From: Calvatia gigantea
Taxonomy: Eukaryota; Basidiomycota; Agaricomycetes; Agaricales; Lycoperdaceae
NCBI GenBank assembly: GCA_025093985.1
Contig: JACAAK010000002.1
Coordinates: 3,162,001-3,226,000, forward strand
Length of the DNA: 64,000 nucleotides
Direction of reading: 5' to 3'
This document shows, one piece after another, positions 50,330 through 62,910 of this stretch. The notes below the pieces were generated by a model. The model was not told the DNA's origin. It did no database searches and worked only from the letters and a program-made list of their open reading frames with translations. A program made the position numbers and the translations under genes. Position 1 is the first letter of the stretch, and the number at the start of each line of letters is the position of its first letter.

Positions 50330-51044
50330 ACGACTCCGACTACACCCTAAGTTCACCAACATATCCCCTTGTATCCGCGAAACCATCTCCCCCATTCTCA
50401 TCCTAAAATATCTTATACTCTTGCGTTGCTTGACGCAATGACAAGACTATCACTCTTTCCAACGCCACTGTCTTCCTGACATCACACTCTCTGATCGGTT
50501 CTTCCGGAAAATCCACAATCATTGTAACATATTTGCAGCACTGTTTGGCATTCTGTCCTTTTCACATTTCTTGGTAGATTGAGAGGTTGATCCTCTCTTC
50601 CCTGGTGCCTGCTCTGCTTTCGGTACAGCTTTAGCTAGATGCTACGACTTGATCATGAGTATTACGTCGCAGGATGCCCTTGTACCATTATTGTTTCACT
50701 CTTTCTCGTTCACCCGGCTCTAGAGCTAGTAGATATTGATCTAGCTGTCCGAGAAGAGCCTTGAGGGCTCTTCAAAGATAGTCTTGGGGTTTGGGTGCCA
50801 CCGGAGGGAATTACTAGTTAATCTCGACAAATTTAACTTTGCTTTGGTTATCTTGTGTGAATTGTTGAATATGCCTTGGCAACCTTCATAGTTCCACGAT
50901 GGTTCCCATGAGCAAGTGGCTTGATCAAACAACAAATCAACGCCATCACCATCATTTCTGCTACTCACAGCCTTGATACCACTTACTTGCCAAACCCTTC
51001 TTAACCCATTCTCGGCCGTCGCGTTCCCTGTGTTGCACCTAACG
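50330..51044. other. Spacer between PL14 copy 1 and methyltransferase 1
   Basis: 715 bases, T/C-rich in the first half. Nothing coding recognised. Confidence 0.45.
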
Positions 51045-52206
51045 ATGGCTAACTACCAGCTGGCCAACGAGGAATACTATGATCAGCTGAGGGAGCGGGA
51101 TTCCGATCCCCCGCATGCGGTTGGACTGGCACAACGGTCAGTGGCATGTTCACGATTACACCGGTGTAACATCCGTATGCTGTGCCGACTTTCTCTCTTG
51201 TTGTTTTACATGTCTCGGTGATGTAGCATCAAGCTGACGCAATTTATGTCTGCGCTCTTGCCCCATCGGACCGGATGAAACACCTCTTCGGCACACGTAA
51301 TTGCTAGGGCGGCCAAGGCCTTCCGTCGGGCGTATGAATTTCGCCAAGATGAGACGGTGGTGATGGATTTTGCCTGTGGTGTTGGTGAGATAACAAATCC
51401 TCATGGTTGTCGAGTTCCCTCAACTAATCCTTCTGTCCTTTCGGGGAATCAGGCCTGTTGTCCCGAGAATTAATCCCCTATGTGAAATCAATCGTTGGCG
51501 TGGACATCAGCCAACGTGTAGTGGACGAGTATAATCGGCGCGTGGCGAATCAAGGCCTCTCCATCGACGAAATGCATGCTGTGCGGGTCGATGTTTTCAA
51601 CTTGGAAGATCGCGAAAATCGAAAAATGAGGGAAAGCTTTGATGTCGTCGTGGTGCGTGAGCACATAATTGAAGACTCGAGTGACAAATTTAGCTGCTTG
51701 CACAGTGCTCCGCATCGTACCACCACTTTGACGACATTATCAGTATGACACAAGCTCTCAGCACGTTCCTTGCACCTGGAGGGTCTCTTCTCGTTATAGA
51801 CCTCTTGAAGGACGAGACTCTCAATATTAACGAACTCTTTCCTGAACACGGGACGCACAATATTGTCGCCTACCGAGGTGGCTTCACCCAAATTCAAATC
51901 CAGGAATCCTTCACCATAGCAGGCTTAGGGAATTTCGACTTTGACGTCGTGGTCAAAGCAAAAAAGAAGGGATATCCTGTTACTTTGTTTATTGCACAAG
52001 GAGTTAAGCCTCTCACCGGAGAGGCCCCGTGTGATTCTGTGCTGCCGCAGGCCGTTTCAACCGACCACCGAGCATTGGCCGGGTCCCCCTCAGTCAGCAT
52101 TCCTTCATCAGCTTGCACCGGATGTCTCTTACAGTATGGCGTGCTCCGGCATTTGTCAGTGGAAGCCAAGGCAGAGAGCCGCCGACATACCGGATGCTCC
52201 GGATGA
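51045..52206 (+). CDS. Class I SAM-dependent methyltransferase, copy 1
   Basis: Start MANYQLANEEYYDQLRERD at 51045. After an intron, AAKAFRRAYEFRQDETVVMDFACGV joins over a further intron to GLLSRELIPYVKSIVGVDIS. This gives motif I (DFACGVG) and the acidic motif II aspartate (GVDIS). Motif IV is split by an intron: SFDVVV then CSASYHHFDDI. Next are MTQALSTFLAPGGSLLVIDL (post II/III) and VTLFIAQGVKP. The frame stays open to 52206, so the tail is about 50 residues longer than that of its neighbour; a missed intron or stop is possible. No N-terminal signal. Substrate unknown. A paralogue of the next gene. Confidence 0.8.
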
Positions 52207-52490
52207 AGGCAATCAATTGTGTTTCGGAGCCGGCTATAAACCTGTCATTCTTGCTCGAGATTTGAACAGCTTTTTGACTCCTCTAGTGATACAAATATAT
52301 TAATTAGAGTTTGCTATCTTTAGACGACCTTGAGGGTACCCAAAAGGTGAAGCCGGCCCTCGGCTCCTGCATAACTCCCATGAGGAGCCTGTGTGCGACG
52401 TTCGGTGCGTCCAGGTATAAAAGACCGAGGGCTTGATCATGTCGAGGCCACTCAAAACAGCTGTGCTAAATCCCAAGAACCCACCTGCTC
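52207..52490. other. Short spacer between the two methyltransferase genes
   Basis: 284 bases, which must hold the terminator of the first gene and the promoter of the second. Confidence 0.4.
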
Positions 52491-53364
52491 ATGTCTAGTT
52501 CCACCGCTCAGACTCAACACCACCACCACCGTCCTAGCCACGAGCACGGTCAGCACCATGACTCCGTTGCCCAGGCCAACAAGGAATATTTTGATAACCC
52601 AGCAAACGACTACCGGAATGACCCTGCGGTCAAGGAGCGCGCCGCAAGGTAGGCACTTCGCTGCTGTTCAAGCCTTATAAGGAGAACTAACTTTCGCATC
52701 AGGGTTGTGGAAGCCATTCTGCGTTCCTGTACTACCGACAAGGAGAAAACTACTGTGATGGACTTCGCATGCGGAAATGGTCAGTAACTGTCCTGTATCA
52801 CAAGCACCTTCCCTCTAACTGTAAAGCAGGCACCGTTTCCAGAGAGCTAGCCCCGTATAGTCAAGTCCATCCTCGGCGTGGATGTCAGTCAGCGTGGGAT
52901 CGAACAGTACAACGAGAATTTTAAGGACGACGAGAAGGCCTCAGGTGTTTGTATTGAGCTCAAAGGCGAAGAAGGCGAACTATCTAACGCTCGTTTCGAT
53001 ATGATTTTCGTGAGTTCAACCCGACTACAACCTAAGGAACCCACACTGACCTGGGTGCCAACAGTGTGCTTCGGCATATCACCATTTCGCATCTATCGAG
53101 GGTATCACCCGTATCCTTGCCTCTTTCCTGAATCCCGGAGGCGTCCTGGTCGTGGCTGATATGGTTTACCGAGAGGAGGGTTATAAATTCCAACCTAAAC
53201 ACGAGCACGCTGTGCCCCACAAGCACGGGGTGTCCAAGCAGGATATGCAGAGGGCTTTTGGTAGTGCAAGTTTGATTATGAGGGCTTTTGAGGATATTCC
53301 GCCTGCCACTGAACATCCTGACCAGGATCTCTTCCTGGCGATTGGAGAGAAACTGGCTGTATAA
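52491..53364 (+). CDS. Class I SAM-dependent methyltransferase, copy 2
   Basis: Start MSSSTAQTQHHHH at 52491, with a His-rich N-terminus absent from copy 1. The core repeats the neighbour's layout: QANKEYFDNPANDY, VMDFACGNG (motif I) joined to TVSRELAPY, then VKSILGVDVSQRGIEQYN. An intron leads to CASAYHHFASI, then ILASFLNPGGVLVVADM, and HGVSKQDMQRAFGSA near the end. Intron positions match copy 1, which supports common descent. One extra A at about 52859 (tatagtc) breaks the frame between APY and VKS; the flanking sequence is conserved, so I treat the gene as functional. Confidence 0.8.
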
Positions 53365-54000
53365 TCAGCTGATTGCGGAACGTCTTATGCAGTGCCTTAA
53401 TACAAGCATCTGTGCCTGAATAATATAATTGGTTTTACCCTCCCTTTCCCTCCTTTCTTGACGCGGTCATGGGCCCTCTGGCTGTCTAGTTACGGATCAT
53501 GAATTCATTTAACACTAATCATCACTGGGGCAGATCACCGGGGCAGCTTGTCAGGGTTGGTTGACGACCTGCCCCGGACTCATGCAAAGTAGGTTCCATG
53601 GATTTAAATCTGTCCATGTCAGTGATCATAGTAGGTGATCACCCACCACCTCTGTTCTATATGTAACCGTTCAAACATTTGTGAATACCTCCGCGATTTA
53701 CTGAATGTTGATGAAATATCACGTTGCCAACTCCCAAAACAATCGCTTGGCGCTTTACTCACTGCCTCAAGTTTCAACCACCTATCTGGCTTGCCCCTCC
53801 GTAGGCTCCTGATGGTCGTCTTGCTTTTGCTCTGGCGAACGTAACTCCGATTGAGAGGGCGTGTTTGACCGCATATGAGGCACGGCCTCGGTGGGATGTA
53901 TATAACGGTTACGCTGCCCGATTGAGCTCTTTAGTTTTGCCTGGCGCATCTCTCTAACGGTACTAGGAACAAGTCGAAGGGCCGGACCAGTTTGTTTTAT
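53365..54000. other. Spacer upstream of PL14 copy 2
   Basis: 636 bases. The 53520-53600 part carries a short imperfect repeat of the words cggggcag and gccccgg. No exon recognised. Confidence 0.4.
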
Positions 54001-55199
54001 ATGCTTATGTATATCAAATATGACTTTGTCTTTTTGGTAGCATTGGCCTCTGTCGGGATTGTATCTGCACTCCCACCTCCGGAGTGCCTCATCTTTACTC
54101 GCAATTAAACAATATCTGTTACCCATAGGATAGGGCCGTACTCGCAGAGCGAGCGGGTGTCAACGTACATATCCGTGGTACTGGTGGTAGCGATTTCAGC
54201 TCCGTATTTTATTCTCGACGGGTTACTTCTCCTGGGGTCGACTCGGGTGGTCTGCTTGACGAACTCTTCCCTATCAAGGATTTTACAGCTTCCTGGACTA
54301 CTGACCCTTCCGACGGTGTCCTTCCCCTTTCCGATGACACTTTCCGGCCAACCAGAGTTTTGGAGGGAACCCCTCATACCTACGTCGATGCTCACGGAAA
54401 GAAGGCTGTGAAGGCTCATTACCCCAAGGGTTCTTACAACTTTGGCCACAAGCTACTGGGTGGTTTCAGTTTTTATGCACCCGGACCAAGGGACGTTGAC
54501 CTCACCACGGCGAAGGAGGCAACTTTTGGTTATTCTGTCTTCTTTCCTGATGGTTTTGAGTTCCAGAAGGGAGGAAAGCTTCCCGGAATTTGTGGGCCTT
54601 CATGTTTCTATTTGTTTTCAGCATGGCGCTCACCAGTATGGCTCTTTGTTCTCAGATGGTGGTGATAGTGAAGATGAGGCCGTTAATTGCTCTGGCGGGC
54701 GTCGTTCCAGCGCCTGCTTCTCCGCCCGTCTCATGTGGCGTGCTGGCGGCGCTGGCGAGTTCTACACCTACCTTCCCCCTTCCTTCGATGCCAACAAGAA
54801 AGTTTGCAACGTCAAACCCCAGTCCGACTGCAACCCCACCTACGGTGCATCTGTTGGCCGTGGTGCTTTCCATTTCGCGACCGGCGAGTGGACCACTGTC
54901 TCTGAGCGTGTCAGGCTCAATGATGCCGGCGAGTCGAATGGTGAATTCGAGCTCTTTGTCAATGGCAAGAGTGTCATCAATGTTGGCGGACTTGTCCTCA
55001 GGGATGGTGGTGCTGGCAAGATGAGGGGCCTCCAGATGCAAACTTTCTGTGGGGGTGAGCTTCCATGGTTGACTAGTGGCGAGAGAAACGTGAAGTTGAT
55101 CGTTCTTCTCTTGCAGGTTCCAAACCCGACTTTGCCACACCCAAAGACCAAGATGTTTTCTCCGCAGACTTCTCGGTTGCCATTACCCAAAATCTCTGA
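54001..55199 (+). CDS. Secreted polysaccharide lyase, PL14 type, copy 2
   Basis: Start MLMYIKYDFVFLVALASVG at 54001 gives a signal peptide cut near IVSA/LPPP. A 50-base intron (donor gtgcct, acceptor atag) joins to AVLAERAGVNVHIRGTGG. This N-terminal part is unrelated to copy 1 and lacks its low-complexity linker. The catalytic domain then matches copy 1: LLDELFPIKDFTASWTT, GKKAVKAHYPKGSYNFGH and ATFGYSVFFPDGF, then over an intron YGGDSEDEAVNCSGGRRSS. The end is FSADFSVAITQNL, stop 55197-55199. From about 54691 to 55035 the DNA is almost identical to copy 1 while the 5' exons and the introns differ, which points to gene conversion. Confidence 0.8.
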
Positions 55200-55663
55200 A
55201 CATTGTCGAACGGAAGTTATACTTCCGTGGCGTATAGCGCATTTTGAAGGGCTTTCCATATTACGGTTTGGTCACATAGATTGACCTGGGCTCATTTATC
55301 CAACTGGTTTAACATAAATGTAGTTTACTATGTGTACACCAAATTTCTAGGCATACATCAATAGTTGTTAGGAAAATGGCATGCTCTACCTAAGAACACA
55401 AAAATTCGTTCCACCCATGACCAGTTCGAGGTTGTCCCCGATCTGAAGGGATTGATGTCGATGGTGGAGACTTTTGGGCTCAGCCAATAATTCTCTTGTT
55501 AAGCAGCCCCACAAGATTTCCTCCATGCCCCTAAAGAGGAGACCACGAAGCTCGGGGTCTACGCGGGCCCCCACATTATAAGGGGGGTGCTCCTGCATTC
55601 TGTGACCTGTTTGTGTGGATCGAATGGTCTCACCTGAGCGAGAGCTTCCCACCAAACCGCCTC
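55200..55663. other. Convergent 3' region of PL14 copy 2 and REV1
   Basis: 464 bases between convergent stops. Nothing coding recognised. Confidence 0.45.
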
Positions 55664-58600
55664 TTAGCAGTCCTCGTCCAGACGCCCCTTCACTTCTCTG
55701 AAGGTTCCCCACCAGGCGAGCGCCGCACGTTCATTAGGACCCCTACATTCTACATCTTCTAAAGCTGTGTTTTCCAACGCTCCCCACATTCGCCTCAACA
55801 GCACCAACCACCATTTCATGATAGCCACCGCCCTTTCTAACCCTGTGTCACCCTCCTTACTCTCCACACACTGCAGCAAGTATTTCGAGAAAAACTCGAT
55901 ATCCTTCTCTTTTGGGGCCCAATGTTTGTACCCCGTCACCCATTTCTCAATCACGGACTGAATATCGTCTGTTTCGAAATAGCACAATTTCTCTTTCTTA
56001 TCTTTTCCCTGTTGCCGCAATATCGGAGGTTGCACGTAGACTGCTTTCGGCGCACGGCTGTACCGACGTCGTGAGGGTGTGATGAGGGGTTTCGTTGGCT
56101 TAAGAATCTTGCGTTGGGTCGGCTCTTCCGGAACGCTCCCGTTTTTCTTGACCAGCCTGGCTCTGAGGAGTTGCTCTCGTTGTATTTTGACGGGAAGTAT
56201 CGCAAAAACTTCAGGATCAATATCTAAATCCCGAAGCTCTGCAAGAGTTACCCGAACGGGTGGTTTTTTGGGTTTGTCCAGGCCCAATGCCCGAAGCAGA
56301 GACTTGTTGGCGTATATACTAGTTCCAGAGCGCGGGGCGAGTTGTTGAGTGATTCGTTTGTAGTTTGGTTCTTTGCTGGACGCCGGATTTTGAGGGAATA
56401 TTCCAGATTTCGGTTTCGATATTGGGATACGCAACGGATAGGAAGGTTGACGGATCGGGTGGGGAGACTTTCGAAGGGGATGGGAGGGCTGTCGATTCCA
56501 AGGAGCGGCGGAGGATCGATCGATCGAGCGACCCGCTACACTGGATCCACCAACCACCCGAGGTGAACCCGAGCGTCGTTTGTACTCCATTTCTAATTCC
56601 TCTCGAACTTCCCTCGGGAGTGCCTCAAAAACGGACATGTCGAGTTGTGAAAAGGATGGCAAGTCAGCATGTTCGGGTTTCGCTGGGACATCAGGAGGGT
56701 TGGTAGCGGCTTTTGTCGGGGATTTCACAGGTGAGCGCGGGGGTCGCAGCTCTCGTATTTCAAGGTCGGAGTCCGGGACGTTTTCTGTTTGGTTGTTATT
56801 CGGGCTCGAGCTACGTTCCTTGCGCCGGCCCCCAACTCTGCTGAAGGGTAGTACAGACTGAACACTTTGAACAGAGCTCGAGGTGCTCTTGATTGGCTCA
56901 AGTTTCTGAATTTGTATTCCGATACCTCTCAATTCCTTAGGATCGAAGTTGAAAGATTTGAGCAGTCTCCAAGCGTGTTCACCAATGGTCTTGTCATCGT
57001 TGACGGCGCTGCCACCCACGCCTGCGAGTCTGCATTGTTTGTTGAAAGTGTCACATTTCCCGTGGCCAAGAAACTGGTTTCAAATTGAATATAAGACAGT
57101 GTTGAGGTTCACAGGAACAAACCTTCGGAGGTTCTATAGGTGCAGTTGGATCCCGCTTCATGATCTTCAGGGTGATCATACGTCCCAGCATCTTCACCTC
57201 ATGCAATCTGCGCGTCACTTCCTCGGCCATTTGATAAATGAATTGTTCCGCTTGTTCATTATTCTCAAAGCGAATTCCGTACTATAAGCTCTTGTCAGCT
57301 GCAGCCCGAAGCACGTGTTAGCAAGGAAACTCACGTTGATATCACAGCTTACAGATTTCCTCTCCTTACTACTTTCTAACTGCCTCTCAGTCAATCCCGC
57401 GTATAGCGTTATATAACGTCTCTCCCGTCGTCTTCCCCAGGGCGTCACATAACACGCGCCTGCTCTTGTCCAACAACTCTCCTAATTTGCTGGTTCCCAG
57501 CTTCTCAATTGCCTTTTGCTTCGTGTTGTATCCAAACCCGTGGAGGTCAGTTATTTCCAATGGAGCCAGAAATGCGGGGATTTCGTCTGGAAGGAGGTGG
57601 TAAGATTTTGCTGGTTTTGCCCGACGTGTAGCCAAGCGGGCGAGGAGAATGTTGTGAGCGATGCCAATGCTCACTGGATAAGCAGTATGAGCGGTGTTCG
57701 AACAGTTGGAACCGGAAGCATACCTTCACAGCTCGTAGCCTCGCGTATGGCATCTCGAATGGATTCAGCTACTTCCTTGGCGGGATCCCTTCCATGACGG
57801 TCTTCGTGTTCCATCTCCATGGTTTCTGCTCGCGCTTGGACTGCATTCGTGACTTCGATAAGAGCCTCGTCAACCGAGACTGCTTGTAGGTCATCCGCAA
57901 ATGACAGTGAGAACGGTGTAGAATTTCAAGGAAAATTCTTTGTATCTGAGCGCAGCGCGTCTGGTGAACATGCATTGACCAAACCATGTCAACCCACCTT
58001 TCGAACTCATACGGGATTGTTACGACAGATGGACAAAGTCCCCTAGCTTGTTGTAAGCTACACATTTCAATTAGTCTCGATAAGTTGATGTCAGTGACAC
58101 ATAGTAAACACGAACCTCATGCCATTCCGTATCCCAAACTTCCGGGACTCATAACTGCAACTAGCAATCTCGCTCGTGCTCGATTCTCCTCCTTGAGCTC
58201 CTTGTGAATGACAAACAACCACAGGCTTCCCCTTCAACTCAGCACGAGACACCAAACCCGCTGATACGAAGAAGCAATCAAAGTCGCAGTGCATGATCAC
58301 GCGTTCGTTCTGGTCCGCAGGGTTTTGCCTTTCCTTTGCCTTTCCACTTCTTTGGTGAAATTTGTGGGTCAAGGTGTTCCCCCCGCATGCTGACGTTGTC
58401 CGTCACAGGTCGAAGAACTGCCTCGGGGGTGTTAAGTATATTGGCTTCTGCTCGTTCTTGAGCTTCCATTACTAGGGCTCGTAGCTCTGATTTCCAAGCG
58501 GAGAGATAATGAAGGCGTGAATTTTTGTAGTAGCCTTCGATAAAGTCAGGTGCGATAGAGGTGTGGGCCTTACGCCATTCTGGGTTAGCCATGACGCGTT

Positions 58601-59617
58601 GCGCATTTGGATTAGAGACGGCCGAGGCGTAGCCCGGTACGCGTGTGGCATCAGCTTCTGTTGCAGGACCGGTGGTGTAAAGAGGTTCTTTCGGGGCGGT
58701 CAGAGGAGCAGGCGTTGCAGGAACAAGACGTGAGTGGGTGGAGTCCATTGTTTGCCGGTGCTTTTCCCGCCCCGACTGCTGCCGGGTTTGAAGCTTCGCG
58801 GGAGGCCGTTGAATTGCTGATTGTTGATTGCTTGACTAATTGCCCTTGACTGCTCTCCACTCGTTCGTTTGGTTTGAAGATGTAGTCCCTCCATGGTAAG
58901 AGAATGCCTGCCGAGATGCTATCGGTGAGCCATTCTGGCTTCACGACCTTCATTGATTTAAATTCTCTGATCTTTGCAGGGGTCAAAGAACAGGTAACGA
59001 TGTGTGTTCTATAACTTCTTTAAAAATTTCGCCTGCGTTCGAATGAGTGGACATACACAATACTTTTCTTATCCAAATAGGGTTGATAAATTCCTCCATT
59101 CTCAACGATTAACTTTCTCAACTCTTGCACGGATGGTCTAGTCCAGCCATTTATCTATGAGTTCAAAGAAGTGAACGGTCAGGGGAGATTTTCTAAGCGA
59201 GGTTAGGCAACTGACATAGATTGCGAGTCCTTCAAATATCCCGCGGCCCTTTGCTTCACTCCCGTGTCCATCGGCTTCCAATGCCTGGTTCTGTATTTGC
59301 AACTTGGCTCTCTTCCTGCGCATGTATTCACCAAACTGTCCGAAATGTGATGCACCATATATATCTTCGTCCTGTGCTGGCTGAACAATTTCTTCAGGTT
59401 CAGGTTCAATGTCAGAGTGACGCCGTTTGAGGCCCGGTTGCGCAGGAGGAGGGGGTAATTCCTCGGCTTCTGTATTATATTCTATAGCTATTGGTTCGTT
59501 TGGAGGTTGTGCTTGTGTATTGGGAGGCTTGTCGCCTGGTAGGACCATGTTCTCGAGTGCTTCGAGAAATTGGGAGTCCTCCTCCCCATAATAATCAGAA
59601 GAACTTTGAGAGGCCAT
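55664..59617 (-). CDS. REV1: DNA repair protein REV1 (deoxycytidyl transferase, Y-family polymerase)
   Basis: Translesion synthesis polymerase and scaffold. Start MASQSSSDYYGEE at 59617 (an ATG six codons upstream is possible). The BRCT domain covers NGWTRPSVQELRKLIVENGG to VVKPEWLTDSISAG. The catalytic part has RVIMHCDFDCFFVSAG (DFD metal ligands), SYESRKFGIRNGM, ARGLCPSVVTIPYEFER and AVSVDEALIEV (second acidic pair). LHGFGYNTKQKAIEKLG and the little-finger domain follow. Two ubiquitin-binding motifs come next: FEALPREVREELEMEY and VFAILPVKIQREQL. The C-terminal domain (IEKWVTGYKHWAPKEKDIEFFSKYL) binds partner polymerases in relatives. Two frame breaks of the single-insertion kind lie at about 58750-58830 and in the T run at 58323-58326 (just before NPADQNERV). 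All key residues are present, so function is expected. Confidence 0.93.
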
Positions 59618-60076
59618 GAGGGGATTTGCTATCATGAGAAGTTCATATTCACGAGCGCATTGATATGGTCATTATAGAATCCTGTAGGGATTAGTTGTGA
59701 AGGTTGTGAGTCAAAGAGGACAGGGATGGTCGCATTGGTTCCACGTGACAAAATGCGTTCAACCCCTGAGTCTCCCGTGAAAGTTCATTAGGTATCTGGT
59801 AAGTTTAAAGTATTCAATACTCAACAGCCAAGATTCAATATTCAGTCCATACCCAGATTCATTGTTCTTTCAGTTGCTCGTGATACCCTTACGGAAATCC
59901 ACAATCTCAAATTTAACTGGCAGCTCCAAGTCTTAAGGCCCCAGCGCTTGGCAGCCGTAAGGTTAATGGACGGCGCCACGCCCGCCAGCGAACGCTTCTA
60001 ACCAGGGACAGCAAGTCCGTAATTTCCTCACGTACTCGTTCTTTGTCTTTTGTCTCCGACTGCCAGGATTTCCCGC
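59618..60076. promoter_or_regulatory. Divergent promoter region, REV1 and P450 1
   Basis: 459 bases between divergent start codons. No motif identified with confidence. Confidence 0.45.
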
Positions 60077-62424
60077 ATGTCATTCTCGCAGTTTTTGCTC
60101 CTGTCTGTCGCAACGGCGGCGATTTATGTGTTGCACAAGATTTATGGTATCATATCTGGCGAGGCCTCACAGGTTATCGGGAGTATTCCCGGACTCTCCA
60201 GTGGGAACGTGTTTACGGGCAATATCAAAGAGATGTTTATGGGGGTGGGTCATGCTTCATCTCCTTGTATCTCAACATTAACTTTCACTCCGTCCCAACA
60301 ATAGGATCAGGTCGCAATGCACGAACCATGTGTACAAGAGTACGGAACTACTTTCAAGGTTCAAGGGCGTCTTATGGGTGAGTGCTTGGACTATCTTCCA
60401 ATCAGGGGTACTAAACATGCATCGCCCGTTTGTTTTGGCTTCGTCAAGAAAAACTGGCTCTTTACTGTGGACGTGAAGACTATAAGCCATATTCTGAGCA
60501 AAGATACTAGGGTGTGGCAAAAGCCGCCAGCCTTGACGTATAACCTGCTGCAGGTGTTGGGACCAGGTAATTCCAATTTTCACACATGACTCCCGAAATT
60601 CATGGAGGTTCTTAGGTCTCGTACTTGCGGATTCGGATCTCCATCGAAAGCAGGTATGACATTTCCGTCGGCGCGAGGTATCCGAGCTCAACAACACTTC
60701 CTTCAAATGCTCCAGCGTAAAATCCTTGTAGGCCTATTCGCCTCTCCCCAATCGAAAACACTCACCCTCCTTCCAGAACCCCGCTTTTGCTCCGGCAGAG
60801 GTTAAGAAATTCACAGAGATATTCTTGGATAAAGCGGTGAAGGTACTGGGATAAGATTTCCTATCAGAGCCGATGCATGATGGTGAACTTTGTGGTTTAG
60901 TTGAGGGATATCTGGACGTCCCAAATTCAGCAGAACGGTGACAAAGCACGGATTGATGTACTGTCTTGGCTCAGTAAAGTGGCTCTCGACGTAATTGGCG
61001 AAGCAGGCATGTGCACACTGTCGCCACGTATTCGTTAAGATGTCAGACTAACCTTGCATTAGGTTTCGGTTACAAATTTGAATCCTTGACGGAAGACCCC
61101 CACCACAGGAACGAATTACATGAGGCATTCAAAGTCATGTTTAGAGTCGGCTCGTCACCGAATCTGGTGCGACTTTTACGAGGATTGGTTCCCGTAACGC
61201 GTTACCTAGTGCGTGCTGACCCCACATAATAATATGCTCACACCCGATCGAACATGTTGTAGCCAGACGAACGCGATGCAGCTTCAGGGGGAGCAAAGGA
61301 AACCATGGCCCGAATCGGACAGCAACTGCTAACCGAACGCAAACTTGCAGTGGATTCACAGTATCTCGGGAAGCCTGTGGTCGAAGGAAATGATCTCTTG
61401 TCGCTTTTAGTGCGAGCAAACGTTTCTGGCGCCAGCAACCAGCAACTTTCTGACGAACATGTTCTTGCCCGTGAGTCCCGTACTCCAATACTCCGGACAC
61501 GCAACATCGTTTGACCTCTCCGACAGAAATTCCCACCTTCATTGTCGCTGGACACGAAACGACGAGGTAATGCTTCACGTCTGGGATTCTTCCTTGTCTA
61601 ATAATCTTTAGCACCGCGGTAGCTTGGGCCTTGTTTGCGCTCTCTCAAGACCAAGCCATTCAGACAAAATTACGCGAAGAACTACTCGCTGTATCAACGG
61701 AGAACCCGGCCACAGATGAACTTAGTTCCTTGCCGTACCTCAATGGCTGTTGTTAGAGAAACTCTCAGATTTCATACTCCAGTTCCCTCTACGGTTCGTC
61801 AGGCAACTGAGGACGATGTTTTGCCTCTGCAGAGACCGGTGGTGGATAAATTCGGAAAGGTGCACCATGAATTGAAGTAAGACGATCTACATATCTCTTG
61901 ACGTGCATGAGTGATCCCCCTTTCGATCCAGAATCTCCAAAGGACAGATAATTTTCATATCTATCGCGATGCTGCATAGGTTGGAGTCAATCTGGGGAAA
62001 GGACGCCAATAAATTTAAGTGAGATTTCTTTCCTTAATTTACTGGCGACGTAAACTTCTCATAATAAACGGATGGTACTAGCCCGGATAGATGGAACTCA
62101 CCACCCAAGGCTGCAATGAGTATTCCTGGCAGTCTGGGGAAATACATTTGCATTCTCTGGAGGACCTCGCGCGTGTATCGGATATAGGTTTTCTTTGCTG
62201 GAGTGCGTTGGTCTCCACTTGTATGGTGAAGCGCCGGAACTGAACCTCTGGAAACCAGGATGAAAGCGTTGCTTTTTACCCTCATTCGTGCTTTCGAGTT
62301 TAAGATGGCTGTCCCTGCTGAAGACATTGTCAAATACTCAGAAGTCGTGGCTCGTCCGGGGCTCAAGACCGATCCCACTGGTCCAAATCAGTTGCCACTC
62401 CTTGTTCTGCCTGTCGTCCGTTGA
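60077..62424 (+). CDS. Cytochrome P450 monooxygenase 1
   Basis: Haem-thiolate oxygenase anchored in the ER. Start [19 protein letters not shown] at 60077 gives the membrane anchor. About a dozen small exons follow: [63 protein letters not shown] and [11 protein letters not shown]. The I-helix is [20 protein letters not shown] with the AGHETT proton-relay motif. [14 protein letters not shown] carries ExxR. The haem loop is [13 protein letters not shown], which fits FxxGxRxCxG with the ligand cysteine. An intron then joins [14 protein letters not shown], and the end is LLVLPVVR. One extra G at 61745-61746 (aatggct) breaks the frame just before AVVRETLR. Family number and substrate cannot be assigned by eye; the layout is that of multi-exon basidiomycete P450s. 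Confidence 0.88.
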
Positions 62425-62910
62425 CCCGATATAAAAGATATGTGCTCCTCGACGTTGAGATTACGTTAGAGGGTCACTACACAATACCAAGGATTTGTAA
62501 AACCGAGATACTGTTCCAAAATATCATTTGACAGTGTATGCTCTGTCGAAATGGCGTGCATTTTTGGGCCGTGTGGTCATGCCCATGGGGACTAGCAATA
62601 ACCCTAATCCCAGAATTACGGCATTGGATCCTCATGGTTGTCTGGATATACCGAATGCCCTTGAGCCCCTATATCACCGTACCCTCTTCCTCTCCGCTAA
62701 AATAACATGTATACATAGATTTTTGTACCAAGGCGATGGGTGACTAGTACTTGGGTGGTTAAATTTAGTGACTGCTCGTGATTCACACGAGTTCATTTGC
62801 GTGGCGGGAACAAAGTGATCGCCGCTTGCCTGGGACAGTCGCAACACACATCCTTTATCCCACGAAGACGACTTGAAACGAGTATTGCATCCACCAAAGA
62901 CTGAACTCGG
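62425..62910. other. Spacer between the two P450 genes
   Basis: 486 bases. The short ORFs seen are not supported as exons. Confidence 0.4.
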
